A stretch of DNA of 64,000 nucleotides from JACVRX01 sp963831385 (GTDB taxonomy: Bacteria; Actinomycetota; Actinomycetes; Jiangellales; Jiangellaceae). Shown piece by piece: positions 52,635 through 60,661 of this stretch (position 1 is its first letter; each line of letters starts with the position of its first letter). Location: assembly GCA_963831385.1 (NCBI GenBank), contig CAWHPW010000012.1, positions 245,280-309,279 on the forward strand, given 5' to 3'. A program made the position numbers and the translations under genes. The notes under the pieces were generated by a model that worked only from the letters and a program-made list of their open reading frames with translations, did not search any database and had not been told where the DNA came from.

Positions 52635-53057
52635 GTGGGGATCGTCCGCCTGCTGGACGTGCGCGACGAGCCGCTATCTGTCGACGACGTGCTGGCTGCC
52701 GTCGGCGACCCGGCCGTCGGCGGCATCTGCCTGTTCGTCGGGACGGTGCGCGACGTCGACCACGGCAAGAGCGTGACGAAGCTCGACTACACCGCTCATC
52801 CGTCGGTTTCCGACGTTCTCCGTGAGGTGGCCGGCGAGGTCGCATCGACGTACCCGGTGAACGCTCTGGCTGCCGTGCATCGCGTGGGTGAGTTGAAGGT
52901 CGGGGACGTCGCGGTCGTGGTCGCTGCGGCTGCGCCGCACCGGGCGGAGGCCTTCGACGCGTGCCGCCGACTCATCGACGAGCTCAAGGCGCGGGTCCCG
53001 ATCTGGAAGCACCAGCTCTTCGACGACGGCGACGTGGAGTGGGTCGGCTCGCCGTAG
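52635..53057 (+). CDS. moaE: molybdopterin synthase catalytic subunit MoaE
   Basis: A protein of 140 residues. MoaE features are GGICLFVGTVRDVDHGKSV, LDYTAHPSVSDV, VHRVGELKVGDVAVVVAAAA, and the active-site RRLIDELKARVPIWKHQLF with catalytic lysines. With MoaD it converts cyclic pyranopterin to molybdopterin; MoeZ at 26 kb could recharge MoaD. GTG 52635 is supported by the family start; the longer frame is the shadow of the zincin-like gene. It lies 83 bp before the Lon-like gene. Confidence 0.92.
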   Translation: MGIVRLLDVRDEPLSVDDVLAAVGDPAVGGICLFVGTVRDVDHGKSVTKLDYTAHPSVSDVLREVAGEVASTYPVNALAAVHRVGELKVGDVAVVVAAAAPHRAEAFDACRRLIDELKARVPIWKHQLFDDGDVEWVGSP

Positions 53058-53140
53058 AGGTCGCGCTCAGGTTGCTCTCAGCTACCCGCCATAGGCTCGT
53101 CGGTACACGTCGAGTCAACCAGTGAGGATCAGGGCGCCGA

Positions 53141-54190
53141 ATGTCTCGTCGCATCACGACGCTGGTCGTTTCCGGCGCCCTCCTCGTGGCGCTGATCGCG
53201 GCGGCCTCGCTGTTCCCTGTTCCCTACGTCGTCTACTCACCCGGACCCGTCGAGGACACCCTGGGGGTGTGGGAAGGCGAACCGGTGATCGAGATCAGCG
53301 GGGCTGAGACGTATCCCACCGAGGGTGTGCTGGACCTGACGACTGTGGGCGTCACGCCCGCCGACCGCAAGCTGGGCCTGATCGGCGCGCTGCAAGCGTG
53401 GCTGGATCCTGACCGGACGGTCCTTCCCCGCGAGCTGGTCTACCCGCAGGACGTCACGGCCGACGAAGCGCGCGAGGAGAACGCCCAGTTGCTCGAGCGG
53501 TCACAGGAGACGGCGAAGGTCGCAGCACTGCGCGAGCTGGGCCTGGAGGTCCCCGAGGTCGTCGTCGTCGACACGGTCGTCGACGACGCACCGGCCGATG
53601 GAGTGCTCGTCCCCGGCGACGTCGTCATATCTGTCGACGGAACGGCGATCGAGACGCCTCAGGACGTGGTCGAGGTTGTCACGGCCCACGAGCCGGGGGA
53701 CACCATCGAGTTCGTCGTCGAGCGCGATGGCGCAGAACGCTCCGTGACTGTGGGCACTCAGGCCGCCGAGAACGACGGCCGGACGATTGTCGGCTTCAGC
53801 CCCTCGATCGGCTACGAGTATCCGGTGCAGATCGATGTGAACATCGACGACCGGATCGGTGGGCCGTCCGCCGGCATGGTGTTCGCCCTCGCGATGTACG
53901 ACTACATGACGCCTGGTGCTCTACTCGACGGGATGCACGTCGCTGGCACCGGCGAGATCAGCTCGGACGGCGAGGTCGGCCCGATCGGCGGGATCCGGCA
54001 GAAGATTGCCGCCGCGTCGGAGGACGGCGCGACACTGTTCCTCGCGCCGGCCGGCAACTGCGACGAGGCAGCGGTTTCGGATCCCGGCGACATGCAGGTC
54101 GTGCGGATCGAGACCCTCGACGACGCCATCGCCGCCGTCGAATCCGCCGCCTCCGGCGACACCGGGTCCCTGCCATCCTGCAGCGCCTGA
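53141..54190 (+). CDS. PDZ and Lon-type serine protease, membrane-anchored
   Basis: A protein of 349 residues. One N-terminal membrane helix (about 7-26) is followed by an extracytoplasmic region, a PDZ domain (about 140-215, with VLVPGDVVISVDGTAIETP) and a Lon S16 protease domain. The catalytic serine is Ser243 in IGGPSAGMVFAL and the lysine is Lys288 in GGIRQKIAAAS, spaced 45 residues as in Lon. The protease would act outside the membrane on unfolded or signalling proteins. A large structured element starts 14 nt after its stop codon. Confidence 0.92.
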   Translation: MSRRITTLVVSGALLVALIAAASLFPVPYVVYSPGPVEDTLGVWEGEPVIEISGAETYPTEGVLDLTTVGVTPADRKLGLIGALQAWLDPDRTVLPRELVYPQDVTADEAREENAQLLERSQETAKVAALRELGLEVPEVVVVDTVVDDAPADGVLVPGDVVISVDGTAIETPQDVVEVVTAHEPGDTIEFVVERDGAERSVTVGTQAAENDGRTIVGFSPSIGYEYPVQIDVNIDDRIGGPSAGMVFALAMYDYMTPGALLDGMHVAGTGEISSDGEVGPIGGIRQKIAAASEDGATLFLAPAGNCDEAAVSDPGDMQVVRIETLDDAIAAVESAASGDTGSLPSCSA

Positions 54191-54204
54191 CGGCGCGACG
54201 TAGC

Positions 54205-54314
54205 GGTGCGAATGCGGGGCCGGAGACTGCGCGGGCTCCGTGAACCGTGGCCGAAAAGCGTGCCACGGTTCACTCTTTAGACGCCCGCTTCCGTCTCGGC
54301 CCCCCATTCGCACC
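54205..54314 (+). repeat. structured intergenic element, copy 2
   Basis: From 54205: outer stem GGTGCGAATG with CATTCGCACC, a middle stem around 54215-54227, GCGGGC (54231-54236), TCC, GTGAACCGTGGC, a ten-base loop, GCCACGGTTCAC (54262-54273), TCTTTAGAC (54274-54282) and GCCCGC (54283-54288). The internal loop matches copy 1 exactly, while the upper stem has three compensatory changes. It is on the same strand as the Lon-like gene and begins 14 nt after it. Confidence 0.8.
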
Positions 54315-54323
54315 CCTCCGCTC

Positions 54324-54403
54324 GGAATGACCACGTTCACCACCCCTGTCGGTACATCACCACCCTTGTAGGCCTGGTGATGTACGTACTCGCCTGGTGA
54401 TGG
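54324..54403 (+). repeat. 80-bp dispersed intergenic repeat, copy 3
   Basis: It starts GGAATGACCACGTTCACCA and ends ACTCGCCTGGTGATGG. It has the best internal hairpin of the three copies: GTACATCACCA with TGGTGATGTAC, perfect over 11 bp. It follows the structured element by nine bp and ends ten bp before the stop of the convergent PPA1309 gene. Confidence 0.88.
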
Positions 54404-54412
54404 CCAGCCGTT

Positions 54413-54940
54413 TCAGTCGGCGAAGGTGGCAGCCAGTGCGTCGGCGAGGTCGGGAGCCAGGTTGGAATCGCGGAGTAGGTCAGTGTCATGATCGTGCCCG
54501 CGTACGCGCAGAACCGACGAACGGGCGCCGTCGCGCAGCACGGCGACGACGATCCGGACGTCGGCTCGGTCAGGATGACGGGCGGCCCAAGCCGCAGCCT
54601 CAGCGGCGGCGGTGGGCATGGATACCTCAGCAGTCGGTGGCAGCACAATTCGCTCGAGCGCGAGAGCGCATCCGACGACTGTCGACGGCCAGGCAATCGT
54701 GACCAGCACGTCTTCCAGGCGTTGTTCGCGCAGCTCTTGTTCGACGGGAGTCAGCTGATTCTGCGCGGGTTCCTGACCACCAAGCCCGAGATGATCGACC
54801 AATGCCGGCTCGCGCGAGAGCAGGTCGGCCGTCGGAGCCAAGGCAAACAGCCGGGGGGCTTGGTCCCATCCGTCGCCAGCCACATGCTGCTCGATCTCGG
54901 CAACGGCGCGCGCGAGCGGCGAGGCCGGGTCGGCGGGCAT
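54413..54940 (-). CDS. PPA1309 family conserved actinobacterial protein
   Basis: A protein of 175 residues. The family pattern is visible: LARAVAEIEQHVAGDGWDQAPRLFALAPT, EELREQ-like VEQELREQRLEDVLVTIAWP, VVGCALALERIVLPP and DVRIVVAVLRDGARSSVLRVRG. No catalytic motif is recognised and the function is unknown. It is divergent from the UPF0182 gene (60 bp), the same neighbour it has in many actinobacteria. Confidence 0.85.
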   Translation of the reverse strand: MPADPASPLARAVAEIEQHVAGDGWDQAPRLFALAPTADLLSREPALVDHLGLGGQEPAQNQLTPVEQELREQRLEDVLVTIAWPSTVVGCALALERIVLPPTAEVSMPTAAAEAAAWAARHPDRADVRIVVAVLRDGARSSVLRVRGHDHDTDLLRDSNLAPDLADALAATFAD

Positions 54941-55000
54941 GTCCGAATCGTTGCATGGGCGCTACCTGAGCCGCTGTGACGGTGATATAGCTTCGCAAGG

Positions 55001-57958
55001 GTGAGTCAGGACCTTCCACGACCCGCTCAGCCATTCCGGAACCGCAGCGGGACGAGCAGGCGCTCGCGAGCGTTGGTTCCCACGTTGATCGTGCTGGCGG
55101 TCCTCGCGGTGATCTACGGCGTCGCGACTGCGCTGTGGACCGAGCGGTTGTGGTTCAACTCGGTCGACTTCGTCACAGTCTTCACGACGAAGCTCTTGAC
55201 CGAGGCCTTGCTGTTCGTCGTCTTCGCCGCGTTGATGGCGGCGGCCATCTCCGTCAACGCGATCCTCGCCTACCGGCTGCGTCCGCGTTATCGGCCGATG
55301 AGCGCCGAGCAGCAGAGCCTGGACCGCTATCGCGACGCGATCGACCCGATCCGGCGTTGGGTCGTGATCGGGGCCTCGATCCTGCTCGGACTCATGGCCG
55401 GCGGCAGCGCGGCCGGCCAATGGGAGACGTTCCTGCTCTGGCGGCACGGAGGCGCTTTCCGTACCGACGACGTGGAGTTCGGACTGGACATCGGGTGGTT
55501 CGCGTTCGACTACCCGTGGTGGCGATACGTGCTGAGTTTCGGGTTCGCCGCAGTGATTCTCGGACTGATTGCCGCAGCCGTCACGCACTACGTCTACGGC
55601 GGAATCCGCCTGCAAAGCGCTGGCGAACGGGTGTCGCCCGCGGCGCAGGCCCACCTGTCGGTGCTCATCGGCTTGTTCGTGCTGCTCAAAGCCGTCGCGT
55701 ACTGGATGGACCGCTACGCGCTCGTGCTCGATGACGGCGCGCTCCTGACCGGCGGGTCGTACACCGACATCAACGCGATGAAGCCGGCGAAGACCATTCT
55801 GATCTTCGTCGCGCTGATCTGCGCGTTGTTGTTCTTCGTCAACGTGTGGCGTCGTTCGTGGACGCTGCCGGCGATCGGGCTCGGGCTGTTGGTGCTCTGC
55901 GCGGTGCTACTCGGCGGGGTTTGGCCACTCCTCGTCCAGCAGTTCCAGGTCAAGCCGAGTGAGGCCGATCGCGAAGAGCCGTATATCAACCGCAACATCG
56001 AGGCGACGCGGGAGGCCTACGGCGTCGACGGTGTCCAAGTCAACCAGTACGCCGCGACCACGGACGTCACCCCCGGGCAGTTGGCGGAGGACTCCGACAC
56101 GGTCCCAGGCATCCGACTGCTCGATCCCAATGTCGTGCCGCCGGCCTTCCAGCAACTGCAGCAGGTACGTGGCTTCTATACGTTCCCGAACCCGCTCGAT
56201 GTCGACCGGTACGAGATCGATGGTGAGAACACTGACGTAGTGGTGGCGGTCCGGGAGATCGAGCTTGCGGGTATTCCCGAGGCTCAGCAGAACTGGATCA
56301 ACGAGCACACGGTCTACACCCACGGGTTCGGATTCGTCGCGGCGTATGGCAACACGCGGAACTCTGACGGCTCGCCGAGATGGGCGGAGGAAGACATCCC
56401 GCCGGTCGGCGAGCTCGGAGAATACCGACCGCGGGTCTATTACGGGGAGTTCTCGCCCGAATACTCGATCGTCGGCGCGCCGGAAGGGCAAAATCCGGTC
56501 GAGTTCGACATCCCGGAAGACCCGGATGCGGGCGGCCAGCAGCGCAGCTACACCTACACCGGCGACGGCGGAGTGCCGATCGGGTCGTTCATCAACAAGG
56601 TTCTGTACGCGACGAAGTTCCAAGAAGGCAACATTCTGCTGTCAGACCGGGTGACTTCGTCTTCGAAGATCCTCTATGACCGCCACCCGCGCACCATGGT
56701 CGAGAAGGTCGCTCCGTGGCTCACCGTCGACAGCAACCCGTATCCGGCCGTCGTCGACGGTGACCTGGTATGGATTCTCGACGGTTACACGACCATCAAC
56801 ACGTATCCCTACTCCCAGCGCGTTTCGTTGGGGGAGGCCACGCGCGACTCACGGACGGCGCTGCAGGCGGTCGCTGCCCAGCCTCAGGACCATCTGAACT
56901 ATGTCCGCAACTCCGTCAAGGCCGTCGTCGATGCCTACGACGGTTCGGTCACGCTGTATGCCTGGGACGAGTCCGACCCGGTGCTCGCGGCCTGGCAGCA
57001 AGCATTCCCGGATACCGTGGAGGGCCGAGACGAGATTTCCGACGAGTTGATGGCACACCTGCGTTACCCGGAGGACTTGTTCAAGCTCCAACGCGGGCTG
57101 CTTGCGGAGTATCACGTCACGGAGCCGACGACCTTCTACGGTGGTCAGCAAGCGTGGAACGTTCCCAATGATCCGACTGTCAGCCAGGCAGTGTTCCAGC
57201 CGCCGTACTACCAGACGATCAGGCTTCCCGATACCGAAGTGGGGAACTTCTCGCTGACGACGACCTACGTTCCCAAGGGTCGGCAGAACCTGGCCGCATT
57301 CATGGCCGTGAACGCCGATGCTCGCAGCGAGGACTATGGCCAATTGACGATCTTGCAATTGCAGTCGGAGACGCAGATCGACGGCCCGGCTCAAGTAGCC
57401 AACAACTTCGAGGCCAATCCGAACGTGGCGCAGGAGCTGTCGCTACTGCGACAAGGCGATGCGGACACTGTGACGGGCAACTTGCTGACGCTGCCGGTGG
57501 GCGGTGGTTTGCTCTATGTCCAGCCCGTCTATGTGCAACGGGCCAGTGGTGATGCCGCCTTCCCGCTGCTGCAGAAGGTCCTGGTGTCCTTCGGATCGGA
57601 AATCGGCTATGCCGACACCTTGGGGGAAGCGCTGGACCAGGTTTTCCAGGGGGAGTCAGGCGCTGCCACGGGTGACGAAACGGATACTGAGACTCCGCCA
57701 CCGGCGCAACCCGGCACGCAGCCGCCGACGACGGCACCGACGACGCCACCTGGCGGAGCGGGCGGAAGTGCCCTGCAGGCTGCGATCGCCGACGCACAAC
57801 AGGCGTACGACGAAGCTCAAGCCGCCCAACGCGACGGGGATTGGACCGCGTACGGCGAGGCGCTCGACCGACTCGATGCCGCGTTGGCTCGCGCGGCGAC
57901 GTTGTCCGGCGAATCAGCTGGCAGCGAGCCGACCCCGACACCGTCACCGACGCCGTAG
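55001..57958 (+). CDS. UPF0182 family large membrane protein
   Basis: A protein of 985 residues. About seven membrane helices occupy residues 25-330 (for example LIVLAVLAVIYGVATALWTE, and TEALLFVVFAALMAAAI). A large extracytoplasmic domain follows, with conserved YINRNIEATREAYG, PYPAVVDGDLVWILDGYTT and FKLQRGLLAEYHV. The C-terminal 90 residues are a Pro/Thr-rich linker and a helical segment. Length and layout are normal for UPF0182. The function is unknown. GTG 55001 follows 60 bp after the divergent gene, and a hairpin terminator ends the transcript. Confidence 0.92.
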   Translation: MSQDLPRPAQPFRNRSGTSRRSRALVPTLIVLAVLAVIYGVATALWTERLWFNSVDFVTVFTTKLLTEALLFVVFAALMAAAISVNAILAYRLRPRYRPMSAEQQSLDRYRDAIDPIRRWVVIGASILLGLMAGGSAAGQWETFLLWRHGGAFRTDDVEFGLDIGWFAFDYPWWRYVLSFGFAAVILGLIAAAVTHYVYGGIRLQSAGERVSPAAQAHLSVLIGLFVLLKAVAYWMDRYALVLDDGALLTGGSYTDINAMKPAKTILIFVALICALLFFVNVWRRSWTLPAIGLGLLVLCAVLLGGVWPLLVQQFQVKPSEADREEPYINRNIEATREAYGVDGVQVNQYAATTDVTPGQLAEDSDTVPGIRLLDPNVVPPAFQQLQQVRGFYTFPNPLDVDRYEIDGENTDVVVAVREIELAGIPEAQQNWINEHTVYTHGFGFVAAYGNTRNSDGSPRWAEEDIPPVGELGEYRPRVYYGEFSPEYSIVGAPEGQNPVEFDIPEDPDAGGQQRSYTYTGDGGVPIGSFINKVLYATKFQEGNILLSDRVTSSSKILYDRHPRTMVEKVAPWLTVDSNPYPAVVDGDLVWILDGYTTINTYPYSQRVSLGEATRDSRTALQAVAAQPQDHLNYVRNSVKAVVDAYDGSVTLYAWDESDPVLAAWQQAFPDTVEGRDEISDELMAHLRYPEDLFKLQRGLLAEYHVTEPTTFYGGQQAWNVPNDPTVSQAVFQPPYYQTIRLPDTEVGNFSLTTTYVPKGRQNLAAFMAVNADARSEDYGQLTILQLQSETQIDGPAQVANNFEANPNVAQELSLLRQGDADTVTGNLLTLPVGGGLLYVQPVYVQRASGDAAFPLLQKVLVSFGSEIGYADTLGEALDQVFQGESGAATGDETDTETPPPAQPGTQPPTTAPTTPPGGAGGSALQAAIADAQQAYDEAQAAQRDGDWTAYGEALDRLDAALARAATLSGESAGSEPTPTPSPTP

Positions 57959-58004
57959 GTGCAGCGCCCGCTGCGCCGCCGGCACCCGGATGTCCCCGGC
58001 GACT

Positions 58005-58051
58005 GGAGGGTTTCCCACCTTTCACCCGCCCGGAGGCGTGGAAAACCCTCC
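58005..58051 (+). terminator. hairpin after the UPF0182 gene
   Basis: GGAGGGTTTCCCAC (58005-58018) pairs with GTGGAAAACCCTCC (58038-58051) over 14 bp with a single G-T-type mismatch. It is 47 nt after the stop codon. The loop of 19 nt is large and no long U-tract follows. Confidence 0.6.
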
Positions 58052-58083
58052 ATTCGTCGTCGGCACGTGCAGCGGCACGTGAT

Positions 58084-58113
58084 TTGGCGCGACGATCAAC
58101 GGTCCCGTAGACT
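58084..58113 (+). promoter_or_regulatory. predicted promoter of the initiator tRNA gene
   Basis: TTGGCG (58084-58089) and TAGACT (58108-58113) are separated by 18 bp, a good sigma A-type pair. The tRNA begins 12 nt after the -10 box. Confidence 0.55.
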
Positions 58114-58124
58114 CGTCGGTACGA

Positions 58125-58201
58125 CGCGGGGTGGAGCAGTTCGGTAGCTCGCTGGGCTCATAACCCAGAGGTCGCAGGTTCAAATCCTGCCCCCGCTACC
58201 A
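58125..58201 (+). tRNA. initiator tRNA-fMet (anticodon CAT)
   Basis: The 77-nt sequence folds as a cloverleaf: acceptor CGCGGGG with CCCCGCT, anticodon loop CTCATAA with a stem of three G-C pairs (GGG/CCC), and T arm GCAGG-TTCAAAT-CCTGC. The unpaired C1-T72 position and the three G-C pairs are initiator features. The terminal CCA is encoded. An IS481 element begins six bp after the 3' end. Confidence 0.95.
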
Positions 58202-58206
58202 TGTGA

Positions 58207-59548
58207 TGTCTCAGGTCATCGGCGACAGCTGGACCCACGATTGTGGGTTCGGCTGTTGTTATTTCGGTGGTTTGCGGGTGGGTCCTTTGGGTGCTCCGGT
58301 GGGTTGGTAGTCGCGGCTGGGATCGATGGTGAGCTGGCTGAGGAGTTCGCCGGTGATCGCGTTGACGATGCGGACGTTGAGGTCCTGGACGAGTAGGAGG
58401 ATGTGGGTTCCGGCGTGGGTTCGGCCAACGCCGATGTGGCGGAGTCGGCCGGCCACGCGCAGGGTGACGTTGCCGGTCTTGCTGATCCGGTCGTGGCGGA
58501 TCCGGTCGTGGGTGTCGGGGTCACGAGAACTGCCGGGTAGGGCCTTGGGGATGGTGTGGTAGATCGCCGCGGGGGTGGCCCGGTGCGGCAGGGAGCGGTG
58601 CGGCCGGTGGTGGTTGTAGGCCTCGACGAACGCGTCGAGCAGGGCCTGCAGTTCGGCGATGGTGGTCGGCTGGACCGGCTGGGCGGCGAGCCATTTCTTC
58701 ATGGTTTGCTGGAACCGTTCCACCTTGCCGCAGGTGGTGGGGTGGTTGGCGCGGGAGTTCTTCTGGATCACGTTCCAGTCGCGGAGTTGGTGTTCGAAGG
58801 CGTTCCGGCCGCCGCGGCCGCCGGCCCAGCGCACCGTATAGACCATCGCGTTGTCTGTCAGCGTTGAGGCCGGAATGCCGTGCTGACCTGCAGTTTTACG
58901 GAAGGTGTCGAGCACGATCGGCCCGGTGACCCGGACATGGGCGCTGACCGAGAGGGCATAGCGGGCGCAGTCGTCGAGCCAGCTGATGATCTCGGTTCCG
59001 GAGCCGTCGGCGAGCCGGTAGTGGGTGAAGTCGGACTGCCAGGTCTGGTTGGGCATCGAGGCTTGGAACCGGGTGTAGGAGGACTTGGGACGTTTGGCCG
59101 GTTGCGGGGTGACGGCGCCGGCGCGGGTCAGGATCCGGTTGATGGTCGCCCGGGACAGGGTGACCTGGTGGTGGCGCTGGAGGTGCCAGCCGATGGTCTC
59201 GGCGCCGGCGTCCAGGCCGGCCTCAGCGAGCTGCTTGCGTAACAGCAGGACCCGATCGACCAGCGCCGTCGGTGTCGCGTTCGGTGAGTTCTTCGGCCGC
59301 CGGGATCGAGGCTCGAAGGCAGTGTCGCCCTCGGCCTCGTAGCGGGCCTTGAGCTTGTAGACCCAGCCGCGGTGCACGCCGTAGCGGATGGCGACCTCGG
59401 CCGGGGTCTGGTGATCGACGAACAGGGCGGTGATGACCAGCTGGGCCTTCGACATGGCTGAGCATCGAGGCCATCACCAGCTGTCGCCGATGACCTGAGA
59501 CTCGTGTCGCCTATGTCTTGAGACATCCGTCGCCGATGTCCTGAACCA
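58207..59548 (-). mobile_element. IS481-family insertion sequence beside the initiator tRNA
   Basis: The left end reads TGTCTCAGGTCATCGGCGAC from 58207. The right end, read inward on the minus strand from 59548, is TGGTTCAGGACATCGGCGAC, so imperfect 20-bp inverted repeats frame about 1.34 kb. Further internal copies of the same motif (for example at 59479-59502) lie between the right end and the transposase start, as is common for this type. The single ORF is intact. No target duplication is obvious. Confidence 0.85.
58259..59455 (-). CDS. IS481-family transposase
   Basis: A protein of 398 residues. An N-terminal HTH (ALFVDHQTPAEVAIRYGVHR) precedes a second HTH-like segment and the DDE/rve integrase core: first Asp in WQSDFTHYRL, second in LTDNAMVYT, and Glu in GKVERFQQTM. 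The tail NHHRPHRSLPHRATPAAIY is typical of the IS481/IS3-like core. All three catalytic residues are present, so the element may be active. ATG 59455 is just downstream of the right-end repeats. Confidence 0.95.
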   Translation of the reverse strand: MSKAQLVITALFVDHQTPAEVAIRYGVHRGWVYKLKARYEAEGDTAFEPRSRRPKNSPNATPTALVDRVLLLRKQLAEAGLDAGAETIGWHLQRHHQVTLSRATINRILTRAGAVTPQPAKRPKSSYTRFQASMPNQTWQSDFTHYRLADGSGTEIISWLDDCARYALSVSAHVRVTGPIVLDTFRKTAGQHGIPASTLTDNAMVYTVRWAGGRGGRNAFEHQLRDWNVIQKNSRANHPTTCGKVERFQQTMKKWLAAQPVQPTTIAELQALLDAFVEAYNHHRPHRSLPHRATPAAIYHTIPKALPGSSRDPDTHDRIRHDRISKTGNVTLRVAGRLRHIGVGRTHAGTHILLLVQDLNVRIVNAITGELLSQLTIDPSRDYQPTGAPKGPTRKPPK

Positions 59549-59553
59549 GCACA

Positions 59554-59566
59554 CTGCCCCCGCTAC
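59554..59566 (+). repeat. 13-bp copy of the tRNA 3' end (att-like)
   Basis: CTGCCCCCGCTAC at 59554-59566 repeats exactly tRNA bases 58187-58199. It lies just outside the right end of the IS481 element. The following terminator hairpin looks like the natural downstream flank of the tRNA gene. This fits an attachment site left by integration at the tRNA. Confidence 0.65.
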
Positions 59567-59575
59567 GCAAGAACA

Positions 59576-59606
59576 GAGGCCCGGTCGTCACAGGCGGCCG
59601 GGCCTC
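59576..59606 (+). terminator. terminator hairpin, probably the original tRNA terminator
   Basis: GAGGCCCGG (59576-59584) pairs perfectly with CCGGGCCTC (59598-59606) and is followed by TTGCTGCTC. It sits ten bp after the duplicated tRNA 3' end, a normal distance for a tRNA terminator. Confidence 0.75.
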
Positions 59607-59982
59607 TTGCTGCTCACTTGGGAGCGGATTTGGGAACGGGTCGTGATCAATTCTCCGGTTCCTCCTGCACGTTTGGTAGGCCGGACGAGATCACCTCGCC
59701 AAGCGCGAATGCGACCCCGATCCATTTCGAGATCGTCACCGGCGCGAAGGATGTCGCGCAGGCGCGGGCGATTACGCCGAGGAGTCCCTTATCGCGCGAC
59801 GCAAGTAGCCGACTCCGTACATGGAGAAGCTGCGTTTCCCACCCGCCGGACGGATCGACGGCGGACTCGGACCAGCGGATGCTGTCCGACGATCAGCTGA
59901 TCGAGGCGATCGAGGCCGGCAAGCACGCCTGGTTACCGCGGTTGCGGCAGGCACCCCGCGTATGGCGAGCTGAGGGTAGGGG
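59607..59982. other. degenerate region without a convincing gene
   Basis: A frame from 59618 to 59986 is open but mixes unlike compositions. Its middle (IHFEIVTGAKDVAQARAI) and end (LSDDQLIEAIEAGKHAWLPRLRQA) look protein-like, while the rest does not. They may be relics of two genes brought together. No function is assigned. Confidence 0.35.
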
Positions 59983-60441
59983 CTAGTCCGCGACGATCAG
60001 GGCCTGTGGTGCGGCGTGTTTCATTCGGGTGCGCAGCCACCGCATCTGGGTGGCGGTCTCACCCTCGTAGCGCTGCACCACATCGAACAGTTCTCTATCG
60101 CGGATTCCTTGTGCGGCCTGCCCGACGAGCGTCCAGGCCATGTCGCATTCGGCCGCCATCAGATAGAGATCATGCAGATCGCGAAGCAGGGCGAGTCCAC
60201 CTGAACGTGGTCCCCGGAACAGCTCGGAGTACAGCCGGTCGGGCTCGTCCGGTGCTTCCTCCGAGTAGCGCTGCGCGAACGGCCGAAGGTCCTGCGCGTG
60301 CTGGTCACACTGCTCGGCGAGCCGGTCGCAGATGTGGAAGACGTCCGGCTCGTCCAGGTGTGCCTGGCCGACCTCGTGGAAGGCGTCGGCCAGGTTGGTC
60401 TGTGATTTGTGCAGCAGTCCGAGGTAGTGGGCCAGGTGCAT
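59983..60441 (-). CDS. hypothetical helical protein next to molybdopterin oxidoreductase fragments
   Basis: A protein of 152 residues, all helical. HLAHYLGLLHKSQTNLADAF, HICDRLAEQCDQHAQDL, GLALLRDLHDLYLMAAECD and GETATQMRWLRTRMKHAAP suggest a four-helix bundle with several histidine and glutamate residues, ferritin- or hemerythrin-like in style. The ATG at 60441 is preceded by GAGGG and lies two bp after the stop of the oxidoreductase C-terminal fragment, so it was the next gene in that operon. The function is unknown; partnership with the molybdoenzyme is inferred from position. Confidence 0.65.
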   Translation of the reverse strand: MHLAHYLGLLHKSQTNLADAFHEVGQAHLDEPDVFHICDRLAEQCDQHAQDLRPFAQRYSEEAPDEPDRLYSELFRGPRSGGLALLRDLHDLYLMAAECDMAWTLVGQAAQGIRDRELFDVVQRYEGETATQMRWLRTRMKHAAPQALIVAD

Positions 60442-60443
60442 GG

Positions 60444-60656
60444 TCAGCCCTCCACGTCCGTGAGCTTGCTGACCTTGACGGCCGTGGTCTTGTAGATCGG
60501 CTGCTTGGACACCGGGTCCCACGCCTTCACAGTCAACTCGTTGGCCGCTCGGGTGAGTTCGCCATCCTCGTCGCGGGCCGACTCGCGGTCCCAGTAGCGG
60601 AACGGCACGAAGACCGCACCGGGCCGAATGCCGCCGAGCCGGGCCGCGGACCGCAT
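60444..60656 (-). pseudogene. molybdopterin oxidoreductase, C-terminal fragment
   Basis: About 70 residues: GGIRPGAVFVPFRYWDRES, then ANELTVKAWDPVSKQPIYK, and KVSKLTDVEG. This is the end of the C-terminal molybdopterin-dinucleotide-binding domain of formate-dehydrogenase or nitrate-reductase-like enzymes. The rest of the protein is missing upstream on this strand. The N-terminal part starts six bp away on the opposite strand, so the gene has been broken by an inversion. Confidence 0.75.
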
Positions 60657-60661
60657 ATGGC

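Noticed and set aside
58207..59548. Target-site duplication of the IS481 element
   Set aside because: Flanks ATGTGA and GCACAC do not match convincingly.
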